Shown piece after piece: positions 1-11,794 of a stretch of 63,737 nucleotides of DNA; position 1 is the first letter of the stretch; each line of letters begins with the position of its first letter. The position numbers and the translations under genes are program-made. The notes below the pieces were generated by a model. It was not told the origin of the DNA and made no database searches. It saw only the letters and a program-made list of their open reading frames with translations. Source of the DNA: a bacterium (GTDB lineage Bacteria > Myxococcota_A > Polyangia > Nannocystales > Nannocystaceae); NCBI GenBank assembly GCA_024742475.1, contig JANSYI010000043.1, forward strand, positions 1-63,737, in the 5' to 3' direction.

Positions 1-241
1 AGGCGCGAAGGGGGCTGCGCCCCACCACCGCAGCCCCGGATGCGGAGGAGGAGCGAAGCGACGAGCGAGGGCGCCGCGCGCCCGAACTTGGAGGGAGGCG
101 CGAAGGGGGCTGCGCCCCACCACCGCAGCCCCGGATGCGGAGGAGGAGCGAAGCGACGAGCGAGGGCGCCGCGCGCCCGAACTTGGAGGGAGGCGCGAAG
201 GGGGCTGCGCCCCCGCAGCGCCGGGAACCGAGAGGTTCCCC
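1..241. repeat. Tandem GC-rich 95-bp repeat, 2.4 copies
   Basis: Units start at 1, 96 and 191, giving a period of 95 bp. The first two copies are essentially identical and the third diverges after about 30 bp. The third copy ends in a perfect inverted repeat (GGGAACC-GAGA-GGTTCCC, 223-240). Related units, with the same terminal hairpin, occur at 13283-13498, so this is a dispersed family. I see no credible gene: a 73-aa frame across it is only the translated repeat. Confidence 0.85.
223..240 (-). terminator. Hairpin behind the minus-strand gene at 258
   Basis: A 7-bp perfect stem (GGGAACC/GGTTCCC) with a GAGA loop lies 18 nt past the stop of the minus-strand gene ending at 258. No T-tract follows, so it may be a transcript-stabilising or weak terminator hairpin. 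The identical hairpin sits 6 nt past the stop of another minus-strand gene, at 13479-13496. Confidence 0.45.
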
Positions 242-257
242 ATAGTAGAAGCCTGGC

Positions 258-1142
258 CTAAAACCGCATCGAGAATGCGGCGCCGCCGCCTTGGCGGTTG
301 AAGTACGGCGCGACGGAGTACTGCCCCTCGTTGATCGCCTGCTTTTGCTTGTACCCCTTGCCGAGCAGGATGCCGCCGGTGGCGATCATGCCCGCACCGA
401 GGACGGTCACCCCGATGCTGCCGCCGAGGCCGGCGTTGTTGCTCAGTCTTGCCGAGCCGACGATGCCACCGATGCCGCCGAGGAAGATGAGGCCGCCGAT
501 GCCCGCGACCGTCCAGCCGGCGGCGATGAACCCCTCGGACTTGTTGCTCGCCGCGGCTTTCTTCTGCTCGCGCATGACCTCGGGCGGCGGCGTGTACCCG
601 GTGTCGAACTCGATGCTCTCGCCCGGCGCCGGGGCGCCCTGCTCGGGCGCGGCCGTGGTGTCGTCACCAGCCTCGATCTTTTCGATGCGAGCTTTGAGCT
701 GAGCGATGCGGGCCTGCGCCTTGGCGACCTCGGCTTCGGTCTCGGACGTCTTCTTGAACATCGCCTTGTAGCTGGCCACCCACGACTCGAGCAGCAGCAC
801 CGCCTGCCGCAGGTGCGCGACGTCCTTGTCGACCTCGAACGCCTTCTCCTGCGCGAGCGCGATGTTGTAGACCATCGCGTTGCGGACGCCGGCCTGGCTC
901 TCGGGGACCTTGGCGTAGGCTTGCTGCCAGACGTCGATCGCCCCCTCGTAGTCGAAGGTGTCGTACTTGGAGCGGCCTCGCTCGAACATCTCGCGTGCTT
1001 CGGCGAGGGCGGCTTCGTCGTCGGCCGGCGCGGCCGCGTGGGCCCGCGCGGGTGTGAGCGCCGTGGCGGCGACGGTCGGGCACGCCAGAGCGACGGCCAG
1101 GGCCGGACTGATCAACCGGTGAACGAGCGGGCGTGCGGTCAC
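258..1142 (-). CDS. Secreted TPR-like hypothetical protein
   Basis: 294 aa with a GTG start. Residues 1-37 look like a signal peptide ending in ARAHA. An alpha-helical region follows (about 40-165), beginning EAREMFERGRSKYDTFDYEGAI, which resembles a tetratricopeptide unit. An acidic/proline linker comes next, then two hydrophobic segments (about 205-265) separated by small residues. The C-terminus ends in alternating hydrophobic residues with a final F (AFSMRF), as in many outer-membrane proteins. I do not recognise a named family; this build (TPR plus two glycine-rich membrane segments) is common in myxobacterial envelope proteins. The role is unknown. Confidence 0.75.
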   Translation of the reverse strand: MTARPLVHRLISPALAVALACPTVAATALTPARAHAAAPADDEAALAEAREMFERGRSKYDTFDYEGAIDVWQQAYAKVPESQAGVRNAMVYNIALAQEKAFEVDKDVAHLRQAVLLLESWVASYKAMFKKTSETEAEVAKAQARIAQLKARIEKIEAGDDTTAAPEQGAPAPGESIEFDTGYTPPPEVMREQKKAAASNKSEGFIAAGWTVAGIGGLIFLGGIGGIVGSARLSNNAGLGGSIGVTVLGAGMIATGGILLGKGYKQKQAINEGQYSVAPYFNRQGGGAAFSMRF

Positions 1143-1150
1143 GGTACAAG

Positions 1151-1179
1151 CATAACGCCCTGAAGCCAGGGCGTGTATG
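1151..1179 (-). terminator. Hairpin terminator after the POT transporter gene
   Basis: An 8-bp perfect stem ACGCCCTG/CAGGGCGT (1155-1162 and 1167-1174) with loop AAGC is extended by CATA/TATG after one bulge. It lies 22-50 nt past the stop of the minus-strand transporter gene and before the next gene's start at 1142. Only a weak T-rich tail follows, so the termination mechanism is inferred. Confidence 0.55.
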
Positions 1180-1200
1180 CCTGCTGAGGGCCGTCGTGAC

Positions 1201-3165
<1,965 letters not shown>

Positions 3166-3271
3166 CGTCGCGGACTAGCACCGGGGCGGATCGCGCGTCA
3201 AACGTCGAGGGATCCGCCGCGGACAGCGCGCGCGTTTGTCTTTCCCCGCTGGGTGCGCTAGGTGCCTCTCG

Positions 3272-4225
3272 GTGGATTCCCAGCAGTCGGCTCTCCTCCA
3301 GCGCCGTTTCGTGCTGATGACCGGCAAGGGTGGCGTGGGCAAGACCACGCTCGTCGCCGCGCTGGCGGTGCATGCCGCCTCGCTGGGCATGCGGCCGCTC
3401 GTGGTCGAGCTCGGCCATCGCGAGTCGATGCGCAGCGTCTTCGGGGTGGACGACATCGGGTTCAAGCCCCGCGATGTTGGGCTGGGCGTACACGCGATGA
3501 GCGTCGACGTCGACTCGGCCGTGCTCGACTACATGCTCGAGCACATCCCCTCCAAGCGGGTCGCCAAGTCCATCGTCGGCAACAAGGTCCTCGAGCGGCT
3601 CTTCGCGGCCATGCCCGCCGTCGGCGAGATCGCCACGATCAACAAGCTCCGTCAGCTCGAGGCCGAGACCAGCAGCGGCGGGCAGCGTCGTTGGGGTCCG
3701 ATTCTCGTCGACCTCGACGCCACCGGCCACGCGCTGATGTTCCTCGAGCTGCGAAGCGTCATCGACAACATCATGGGCGCGGGCCCCATGAAGCGGCTGG
3801 TCGAGGAGACCGCCGAGATGCTCGCCGACCCCGAGACCACGCGGCTGTGCCTGGTCGCCACGCCCGCCGAGCTCCCGGTGACCGAGACCATCGAGCTCTA
3901 CGGCAAGCTGGAGGGACGGGGTACGGTGACGTTTGGCTCGGTGTTCGCCAATCGCATGCCGCACGTTCCGCTCTCGGCCCACAGCGTCGCCGCGCTCGAC
4001 GAGGTCGAGGCCGCCGCCGGGGCCGTGGGTCGAGCCGACGTGGCCGCCGACGTGGCCTGGGCCCGCGTCGCGCTTCGAGGGGCCGAGGCTGCCCGCGCGC
4101 AGATCGACAGGCTCCGCGCGGCGGTTCCGCTGCCGATCGTCGAGCTCCCGCAGCTTCCCGCCGCGCGCATGGACGCTGGCGTGCTGGGTCGGCTGGGCTC
4201 GCTGGCGGCCGGAGGTGTGCAATGA
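3272..4225 (+). CDS. ArsA/GET3-like ATPase, first of a pair
   Basis: 317 aa from a GTG at 3272; a TTG at 3236 would add 12 residues rich in Cys/Pro and is less likely. The deviant Walker A motif GKGGVGKTT is at about residue 17, and a switch-like VDLDATGHAL is near 150. ArsA/GET3 ATPases couple nucleotide-driven dimerisation to arsenite efflux or to tail-anchored protein delivery. No metalloid-binding Cys triad and no ArsB neighbour are seen, so arsenite transport is not supported. Its stop overlaps the next ATPase start (ATGA), so the two are probably co-translated and may form a heterodimer. Confidence 0.85.
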   Translation: MDSQQSALLQRRFVLMTGKGGVGKTTLVAALAVHAASLGMRPLVVELGHRESMRSVFGVDDIGFKPRDVGLGVHAMSVDVDSAVLDYMLEHIPSKRVAKSIVGNKVLERLFAAMPAVGEIATINKLRQLEAETSSGGQRRWGPILVDLDATGHALMFLELRSVIDNIMGAGPMKRLVEETAEMLADPETTRLCLVATPAELPVTETIELYGKLEGRGTVTFGSVFANRMPHVPLSAHSVAALDEVEAAAGAVGRADVAADVAWARVALRGAEAARAQIDRLRAAVPLPIVELPQLPAARMDAGVLGRLGSLAAGGVQ

Positions 4226-5403
4226 GCTCGAGCAACAACCTGGCCGACATCGTTCGATCGCAGTCGCTCATCGTGTGCGTGGGGCCCGGCGGCGTCGGCA
4301 AGACCACCGTCTCCGCGGCCGTGGGGCTCGCAGGCGCGCGCGCGGGTCGCAAGACGGTCGTGCTGACCATCGACCCTGCGAGGCGGCTCGCCGATGCTCT
4401 CGGCCTGCCCGGGCTCGACGACGAGATCCGCCAGGTTCCCGTCGAGTCGCTCCCGGCGCGTGCCGACGGTGAGCCCACCGCCCCCCTGCACGCGGCCATG
4501 GTCGACACGGCGGCCAGCTACGCGTCACTGATCCGCCGCATCTCTCCGGACGAGGCCACGCACCAGCGCATCCTCGACAATCGCGTCTTTCAGGCCGTGA
4601 GCCGCTCGCTCGCCCGCTCCCACGCCTACGTGGCGATGGAGCGCCTCTACGACGCGATGGAGAACCACGACTACGATCTCGTGGTGCTCGACACGCCGCC
4701 GGCTCGCAACGCGCTCGACATCCTCGATGCGCCGATGAGCCTGGCCAACTTCCTCGACAGTCGGTTCGTCGAGTGGTTCTTGCCCGGCGAGGGCCCCAAG
4801 GGCATTCGCGATCGCATCATCGCCAGCGGGGGCGCCGTGGCCAAGCGCATGCTCGGCCTCATCACCGGCAAGAAGCTGCTCGACGAGATCGTGTCGTTCC
4901 TCGAGGCGTTTGCCACCCTGCGCGAGGGCTTCGCCGCGCGCGCGACCAAGGTCGACACCAGCCTGCGCGAGCCCTCGACGAGCTTCGTGTTGGTCAGCTC
5001 GGCCAACCCCGCGAGCGCCGACGATGCGGCGTGGCTGCGACACGACCTCGAGCGTCGCAAGGTGTCGATGTCCGGGGTCGTGTTCAACCAGAGCTACCTG
5101 CCGCTCGAGCCCACCGAACCGCTCGCGCGCGTCTCGGTCCTTCGTGACGACGACCTCGAGACCAGGGCCTCTACGCTGGCTCCGCATCTGCCCCGCGTCT
5201 CCGACCCGCGCGCCGTGCTGCGCGAGCTTCGAGCGCTCCGCATCGAGGCGGCGGCCGAGAACGCGAGGTTCGACGGTATCGTGCAGGGGCTCTCTGCCGA
5301 GCTCGACGCAGCGAGCGCGACGGTTCGTGCGCCTCGCTTCGACGACGAGATCCGTGACCTCGACGGCCTGCTGCGGCTCGTCGGTGTTCTCGTTGGCTCT
5401 TGA
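4222..5403 (+). CDS. ArsA/GET3-like ATPase, second of a pair
   Basis: 393 aa. The ATG at 4222 overlaps the stop of the upstream ATPase by 4 nt. Walker A is GPGGVGKTT near residue 21, followed by VVLTIDPARRLADALGL, typical of the ArsA/GET3 group. VVLDTPPARNALDIL (about 154-168) is the switch region. A long helical middle (about 175-260) could hold a client-binding groove. Pairs of adjacent ArsA-like ATPases are common in myxobacteria, but their substrate is not established. Heterodimer formation is inferred from coupling and similarity. Confidence 0.88.
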   Translation: MSSSNNLADIVRSQSLIVCVGPGGVGKTTVSAAVGLAGARAGRKTVVLTIDPARRLADALGLPGLDDEIRQVPVESLPARADGEPTAPLHAAMVDTAASYASLIRRISPDEATHQRILDNRVFQAVSRSLARSHAYVAMERLYDAMENHDYDLVVLDTPPARNALDILDAPMSLANFLDSRFVEWFLPGEGPKGIRDRIIASGGAVAKRMLGLITGKKLLDEIVSFLEAFATLREGFAARATKVDTSLREPSTSFVLVSSANPASADDAAWLRHDLERRKVSMSGVVFNQSYLPLEPTEPLARVSVLRDDDLETRASTLAPHLPRVSDPRAVLRELRALRIEAAAENARFDGIVQGLSAELDAASATVRAPRFDDEIRDLDGLLRLVGVLVGS

Positions 5404-5452
5404 GGTCCGGCCGAGCGTGCTCGCTCGGTAAGGCAGACCGCCCACCTTTCAG

Positions 5453-5526
5453 TTCGTGCACGAAAACTTCACGGTCATGTGAAGTCCGTTGCAACCGGTT
5501 GCACTCTCCAGCGTAGAGGGTCTACG
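5453..5526. promoter_or_regulatory. Cluster of four perfect inverted repeats upstream of metalloprotease gene
   Basis: Four perfect inverted repeats follow one another in 74 bp: TTCGTGCACGAA (5453-5464), ACTTCAC-GGTCAT-GTGAAGT (5466-5485), TGCAACCGGTTGCA (5490-5503), and CGTAGA-GGG-TCTACG (5512-5526). They lie between the ArsA pair and the metalloprotease start at 5588. They could be operator sites for dimeric regulators, RNA hairpins in the leader, or (the first ones) a terminator for the ArsA operon. No T-tract follows. Confidence 0.6.
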
Positions 5527-5587
5527 TTCCGGGGCGCATTCCTCGTGTTCCTGTACCGCCGAGGTTGTGTTCTGGAGGGTTGGAAGA

Positions 5588-6898
5588 ATGATCACCTTTG
5601 GTCGCTCAGTCGTTTTCTATGTCGTGTCTGCGCTCACGGTGCCGGGGCTCGCCCTGGCGGAAGAGCCCGACACTTGGTCGATGTCCAGAGCCGAGCTCGA
5701 GGCGGTCGGCCTCGGCCAGTCTCGCGGCATGCCGATCCCGGTGCCGGCCGACGTGGATCGCCTGCGACCCCCCACGCAGCCCAAGGCGCACGCGAGCCCA
5801 GGCGTCGTCTTCGTGAACTTCGACGGAGCCCAGCTGTCGCCGGGTGCGGATGACGCCAAGTCCAACATCACGCAGATCACCAACCTCGCGGGCACGTTCG
5901 CGCCCTACGGTGAAGGAACCAAGCGCGAAGCCGTCATGCAGGCGCTGCTGACCGACTGGGCCGCGTACGACGTGTTCATCACCGACGAGCGTCCTGCCTC
6001 CGGGGAGTACACGATGAACATGACGGGGCCGACGAACCCGTTCGGGGGCGGGGTCTTGGGCATCGCGCCGCTCGACTGCAACGACTCGCAGACGCACAGC
6101 AACATCACCTACGCCTTTCACAGCGTCAACGATCAGTTCTCCGCGGCGGTGACGGCCACGACGGTCAGCCAAGAGGTCGCCCACTCGTACGGCCTCGAGC
6201 ACGTCGACGAGCCCGGAGACATCATGAACCCCTACAACGCCGGCGGCGATGCGTCGTTCATCGACGCGTGCATTCAGATCGTCACCAACGGCCAGCCGAT
6301 CGCGTGCGGCAGCCAGCACGCGGCGCACTGCGCCGGCGGCACGGCACAAAACGCCCACCTCGAGCTGCTCGACCTCTTTGGCGCGGCCGTGCCCGACACC
6401 GCGGCGCCCATCGTCGCGATCACCTATCCGTCCGACGGCGACGTGTTCGAGCCCGGCGCGAGCTTCTTCATCACGGTCGAGGCAACGGATGACGTTGCGG
6501 TGCAGGGCGTGCAGCTCTTCAACAACGGGACTCCGCTGGGCACCGATGGCGACGAGCCGTTCGGATGGGACGTCGAGAACATCCCCGAGGGGGAGTACTC
6601 GATGTACGTCATCGCCAGCGACGCGGCGGGCAACGAGACCACCAGCGAGACGATCACGATCACCGTCGGAGCCGCACCCGCCGAAGACGACGACGATGAT
6701 GAGGGGGGTAGCAGCGGTGGCGACGGTGAAGGCGAGGGCGGCAGCGGACCCGAGCCCGACACGGACGGCGCCGAGTCGGTCGGCTTCGACGACGACGGGG
6801 CCGACACCGGATGTGGGTGCACGCAGGCCCCGTCCCGAGGCGCCGGGCTGCTGATGTTCGCGGTGTTCGGCCTCTTTCGGCGCCGCCGCAGCGCCTGA
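5588..6898 (+). CDS. Secreted metalloprotease-like protein with MYXO-CTERM tail
   Basis: 436 aa from the ATG at 5588, which has a GGAGG upstream and opens a clean signal peptide (MITFGRSVVFYVVSAL to GLALA). The zinc-site region reads SQEVAHSYGLEHVDEPGDI (about 193-211), close to HExxHxxGxxH, but the first His is Gln. An Ig-like domain (about 275-370, VAITYPSDGDVFEPG onward) follows, then an acidic Gly/Ser linker, then GCGC, a hydrophobic stretch and RRRR. That last part is the MYXO-CTERM sorting signal, cut and anchored by myxosortase in myxobacteria. It fits the myxosortase-dependent metalloprotease family represented by MXAN_2677/2678 (from memory). Confidence 0.88.
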   Translation: MITFGRSVVFYVVSALTVPGLALAEEPDTWSMSRAELEAVGLGQSRGMPIPVPADVDRLRPPTQPKAHASPGVVFVNFDGAQLSPGADDAKSNITQITNLAGTFAPYGEGTKREAVMQALLTDWAAYDVFITDERPASGEYTMNMTGPTNPFGGGVLGIAPLDCNDSQTHSNITYAFHSVNDQFSAAVTATTVSQEVAHSYGLEHVDEPGDIMNPYNAGGDASFIDACIQIVTNGQPIACGSQHAAHCAGGTAQNAHLELLDLFGAAVPDTAAPIVAITYPSDGDVFEPGASFFITVEATDDVAVQGVQLFNNGTPLGTDGDEPFGWDVENIPEGEYSMYVIASDAAGNETTSETITITVGAAPAEDDDDDEGGSSGGDGEGEGGSGPEPDTDGAESVGFDDDGADTGCGCTQAPSRGAGLLMFAVFGLFRRRRSA

Positions 6899-6953
6899 GG
6901 GCGACCGTCGGCCCCAACATGATCGCTGAGGGGTCGGCCGGCACTACCCGGTC

Positions 6954-8138
6954 GTGCTTCGTCTGACTCCCCGAACCCGCGCGATCGCCGAGGTCGTCTC
7001 CGGCGCGCTCGCGTTGCTGGCGTTCGTCGCCACCAGCCCCCCGCCTGAGCCGCAGCCCGACGACGAGCCCGACATGACCGAGCCCTCCGGCGGTTGGTCG
7101 GAGCCGCAGAGCGCCGCGGTCGTCCTGCACAACGCGCTGGACTCCGACGTCGTCGTGCGGATCCGTCGCCTCTCGGCGGCGGTCGACCTCGAGTGCAGCG
7201 CGATCGTGACCGATGCGGGCGCGCTGCTCAGCGAGCCTCTGCTGGGTCCCACGGAGAGCTGGACGATCCCCGCGGGAAACAACCTTGGGCTCGACGCGGA
7301 GGCGGGGCGGCGGTGCGAAGTCCTGCGCATCGAAGGTGACGGGTTTGCGCCGCGCTGGGTGATCTGGGACGACGCGAGCACCGGCACGCAGACCTTCTCG
7401 CCCAACGAGCAGCCCTCTGGGCCGGGCGTCATCCGCCTGGCCTCCCTGGGATCCGGGGCGCACCTCGAGGGGCGCGAAGACCTGGTGTTCGCGCCCGAAG
7501 ACCTCGCGCGAGGTGTGGAGCAGTGCGCACCGGTCGGCGACGGCGATCGATTGGCGTGGGGCGATCCGCTGCCCCAAGGAGGCCGCCTGCTCAGCGCGGC
7601 GTGGGGTCCCGATGGATGCGGGTCGATCGTCTTTGCGCATGACGGCGAGACACCCGGAGCGCCCTGGTACCTGTGCGTGCCGGAGGCGGCGTGGCGCTTC
7701 GAGATCGGCGAGGACGTCGCCGTGACCCCGTCGTTCTCCTCGGTCGGGGAGTCGGTGACGCTGACGAGCGCCGATGAGACCGGGGCGCTACGCAGCCAGC
7801 TTCAGGCGTTCCGCGCCTCGGACCCCCCCTCGATCGACGGCCTGACGATGGTCTACGAGCCCAACGCGCTGTGTGGCTACGACGTCGACACGCGCTGCGG
7901 CACCGTCTCTCGCACCGGGCGTGTGGTGCTCTCGACGAGCGACGGCGCTCAGGCGCCGCTCGAGGCCGGAGACGTGCTCGATGGGCTCGTCGTCGGACCC
8001 GACCTGCTGCGTACACGGGTCGAGGTCTTGACGGCGCAAGAACGCGTCGCGCTCGACCCCGAGTGCGCGCTGGGACCCGACCTGCTCGGTCCCGACCTGG
8101 CCCTCGTGGTCACCCAGATGCAGACGGAGGTGGAATGA
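6954..8138 (+). CDS. Secreted hypothetical protein, coupled to VWA lipoprotein
   Basis: 394 aa with a GTG start. An N-terminal hydrophobic segment (about 8-27) is followed by a Pro/Glu/Asp-rich linker, which suggests export. The rest is beta-rich with several cysteines (in LECSAI, RRCEVL, GVEQCAP, PDGCGS, YLCVPE, TRCGT), compatible with disulfides outside the cytoplasm. Its stop overlaps the start of the next gene (ATGA), so it is co-expressed with the VWA lipoprotein and may act with it on the cell surface. No family recognised. Confidence 0.75.
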   Translation: MLRLTPRTRAIAEVVSGALALLAFVATSPPPEPQPDDEPDMTEPSGGWSEPQSAAVVLHNALDSDVVVRIRRLSAAVDLECSAIVTDAGALLSEPLLGPTESWTIPAGNNLGLDAEAGRRCEVLRIEGDGFAPRWVIWDDASTGTQTFSPNEQPSGPGVIRLASLGSGAHLEGREDLVFAPEDLARGVEQCAPVGDGDRLAWGDPLPQGGRLLSAAWGPDGCGSIVFAHDGETPGAPWYLCVPEAAWRFEIGEDVAVTPSFSSVGESVTLTSADETGALRSQLQAFRASDPPSIDGLTMVYEPNALCGYDVDTRCGTVSRTGRVVLSTSDGAQAPLEAGDVLDGLVVGPDLLRTRVEVLTAQERVALDPECALGPDLLGPDLALVVTQMQTEVE

Positions 8139-9724
8139 TGAACCGGCGAACGAAGGCGGCCGCAGCGGCCTTGGCATTGTGCACCCTCACGGGCTGTTTC
8201 AGCCCCGCGGGCTCCGATGGTGGCGGCGCCGACGGTGAGGCGGGGTTGGGCACCGCCGGTGCGGGCGACAGTGCGGGCCCGATGGATGATGGCGTCGGAC
8301 CTGCGGTGGGGCAGGGCGGCGCGCAGGACTTCGGTCAGTTTCGGCAGATCCTCGAGGATGGCGGAATCCCAGGCCCCGAGACGCTCGACGATGTGGGCTT
8401 CTTCGCGGAGCATCGGGTCGAACTCGGCGAGGCGACGTGCGACGACGAGGTCTGCCTCGACGGCACGCTCGCGGTCATGGGCAACATGATGAACGGCACG
8501 AACTGCACGATGCTGATGCTCGGCATGACCACGCCGATCGACATCGAATCGATGCCCCGTGCGCCGCTCAACCTCGCGATCGCGATCGACACATCCGGGT
8601 CGATGATCGGCGCACCCATCGAGTATGTCCGCACGGGTCTGACGCAGATGCAGGGCGTGCTGCGTCCCGAAGACCGCATCACGCTCATCGGGTTCTCCGA
8701 TGGCGCCCACGTGCTGGCCGAGAACGTCGCCGGTGACGACCCCGCGCTGGGTGTAGCCATCGACTCGCTCGAGGCGGAGGGCCGGACCAACCTCTACGCG
8801 GGCTTGCGTGCCGCGCTCGAGCACGTCGACACCTCGGCCGATCCCGAGACGCAAAACCGCGTGCTGCTGCTCTCGGACGGCGAAGCCACGACGGGCCTGG
8901 TCAACGACGCGCGCGTGCGGACGCTCGCCGATGCGTATGCCGCCGATGGCATCTCGGTCTCGACGATCGGCATGGGCGAGGACTTCGACCCGGTTCTGAT
9001 GCGTGGGTTGGCCGAGACGGGAGGCGGAGCGTTCTACTTCCTCGAAGACCCCGCGGCGGTGACCGAGGTGTTCCTCGAGGAGGCGCAGGCGTTTCTCCTC
9101 CCACTCGCGCAGAACGTGGTCATCGACGCCGAGGTATCCGAGGGCTACTCGCTGCGCGGGGTGTTCGGGACACAGCGCGCCGTGGTCACGCCCGGACGCG
9201 CGCGCATCGAGATCCCTTCGCTTCAGCTCGCCCACCGCGTCTCGGCCAGCGACGACGAGGGAGGGCGCCGCGGGGGTGGGGGCGCCATGGTCGTGGAGCT
9301 CACGCCCGAGCCCGGTGCGACGGGGCGCGACGTCGGGACGCTACGCCTCACCTACGACACGCCGTGGTCCGATGAGCGCGTCGAGCAGGAGGTGGAGATC
9401 CGCTCTCCTCTCGAGCCCACAGAGACCCCCGAGGATGGGTTCTTCGAGGCCGAGGGGACGCGCAAGGCGTTCGTCATGCTCAACCTCTACGCCGGGTTCG
9501 AGATGGCAGCGGTTCGTGCAGCCGCAGGCGATGGGCTGGGCGCGATGGCCGTGCTCGAGCCCCTCGCAGACGCGGTGGAGGACTGGCTCGACGTGTTCCC
9601 CGACCCTGACATCGAGGACGACCTCCGCTACGTCCACATGTTCATCGAGAATCTCGAGGCCCGGGGTGTCGAGGCTCCGATGGACCTCCCACCCCCGGCG
9701 GAAGATCCCTGGCCGCAGGATTGA
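8135..9724 (+). CDS. VWA-domain lipoprotein
   Basis: 529 aa. The signal peptide ends in lipobox LTGC (Cys at about 20), so the protein is probably a lipid-anchored surface or periplasmic protein. A von Willebrand factor A domain spans about 140-325, with the MIDAS metal motif DTSGSM near 151 and a later LLLSDGEATTGL. A beta-sandwich region and a C-terminal helical segment follow. Such VWA lipoproteins usually mediate metal-dependent protein-protein contacts. It starts inside the stop of the preceding gene. Confidence 0.88.
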   Translation: MMNRRTKAAAAALALCTLTGCFSPAGSDGGGADGEAGLGTAGAGDSAGPMDDGVGPAVGQGGAQDFGQFRQILEDGGIPGPETLDDVGFFAEHRVELGEATCDDEVCLDGTLAVMGNMMNGTNCTMLMLGMTTPIDIESMPRAPLNLAIAIDTSGSMIGAPIEYVRTGLTQMQGVLRPEDRITLIGFSDGAHVLAENVAGDDPALGVAIDSLEAEGRTNLYAGLRAALEHVDTSADPETQNRVLLLSDGEATTGLVNDARVRTLADAYAADGISVSTIGMGEDFDPVLMRGLAETGGGAFYFLEDPAAVTEVFLEEAQAFLLPLAQNVVIDAEVSEGYSLRGVFGTQRAVVTPGRARIEIPSLQLAHRVSASDDEGGRRGGGGAMVVELTPEPGATGRDVGTLRLTYDTPWSDERVEQEVEIRSPLEPTETPEDGFFEAEGTRKAFVMLNLYAGFEMAAVRAAAGDGLGAMAVLEPLADAVEDWLDVFPDPDIEDDLRYVHMFIENLEARGVEAPMDLPPPAEDPWPQD

Positions 9725-9773
9725 GGGGCGCGGGGCGTTGCGTTCAATCGCCCCGGCGTCAGACTGGTAGTCC

Positions 9774-10043
9774 ATGGACCGCGTTACGCGCGCAAAGCTC
9801 GACTCGCTCGTCCACCTGCTCGCCTCGAGCGGTGGACGAGGCCTGGGCTCGGTGCAGGACGTGGCGCGCCGATTTCAGCTCGATCCGTTGCTCGTTCAGC
9901 GGGTGGCCGAGGAGCAGGGCGTGAGTCTCGAAGGGCGAGGGTTCGCGCCACCGGCCGACTCGCCGGACGGAACAGAGGCACCCGTAGACCCCAACCAGAG
10001 CACCCAAGTCATGTCGATCGCCGAGCTTCATCGGGAGTCTTGA
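9774..10043 (+). CDS. Small hypothetical protein
   Basis: 89 aa with an ATG start. The N-terminal half (TRAKLDSLVHLLASSGG to RVAEEQGV) is predicted helical and has the look of a short winged-helix or HTH-like fold. The tail is Pro/Gly rich and ends MSIAELHRES. It lies alone between the VWA lipoprotein and the next envelope gene, on the same strand. No family recognised. Confidence 0.55.
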   Translation: MDRVTRAKLDSLVHLLASSGGRGLGSVQDVARRFQLDPLLVQRVAEEQGVSLEGRGFAPPADSPDGTEAPVDPNQSTQVMSIAELHRES

Positions 10044-10094
10044 CGCCATGCGGGGATGGCACCGGGCCGATGCACCGGTGTATCGTCGCCCCCG

Positions 10095-11296
<1,202 letters not shown>

Positions 11297-11300
<4 letters not shown>

Positions 11301-11794
11301 CGGCGGCGTGGAAGCGCTGCAGCACGTGCAAGAAGGACATCGCCTTCGAGGCGACGTACTACCTCTGCAACGTCTCCACGTGCCGCAAGAAGCGGACCGG
11401 CTTCGTCTTCTGCTCGGTCGACTGCTGGGAGGCGCATCTGCCGATGATGCGTCACCGCGAGGCGTGGGCCGAAGAGGAGAAGGCGCCGACGCAAGCGCAG
11501 TGGGAGAAGGAGCAGGCAGATGGGGACAAGCCAAAGCGGCGCGTCGTCGCCGAGCCGAAGGACAAGCCCAAGCGGCGTGTCGTCGGAGCCAAGCCCACGC
11601 CCGTGCCCGACGGTCCACGTGAGGTGCTGATCATCGCCAGCCGACTCAAGCACTTCATCCGCGAGACGTGGGGCATGAACACCTCCGACGGCGTCCTCGA
11701 GCCGCTGTCCGAAGAGGTGCGTCGGCTTTGCGTCAAAGCGGTGGAGAAGGCCAAGGAAGACGGCCGCAAGACGGTGCTCGACCGCGACTTCTAG
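11297..11794 (+). CDS. Zinc-finger protein fused to a bacterial histone-fold domain
   Basis: 165 aa. The GTG at 11297 overlaps the upstream stop. The N-terminus carries paired cysteines: CSTC (8-11), CNVSTC, then CSVDC and two nearby His, resembling a MYND/HIT-type treble-clef zinc finger. A basic linker repeats DKPKRRVV twice. The last 60 residues (VLIIASRLKHFI... GMNTSDGVLEPL... AVEKAKEDGRKTVLDRDF) match the helix-strap-helix histone fold; GRKTV followed by an acidic residue is characteristic of archaeal and Bdellovibrio-type histones. Probably DNA- or protein-binding. Whether it compacts DNA is unknown. Confidence 0.75.

Noticed and set aside
3262..4221. Long plus-strand frame extending upstream of the second ArsA-like gene
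   Set aside because: It is the shadow of the first ArsA-like gene in another frame; the ATG at 4222 with ATGA overlap fits the family start.
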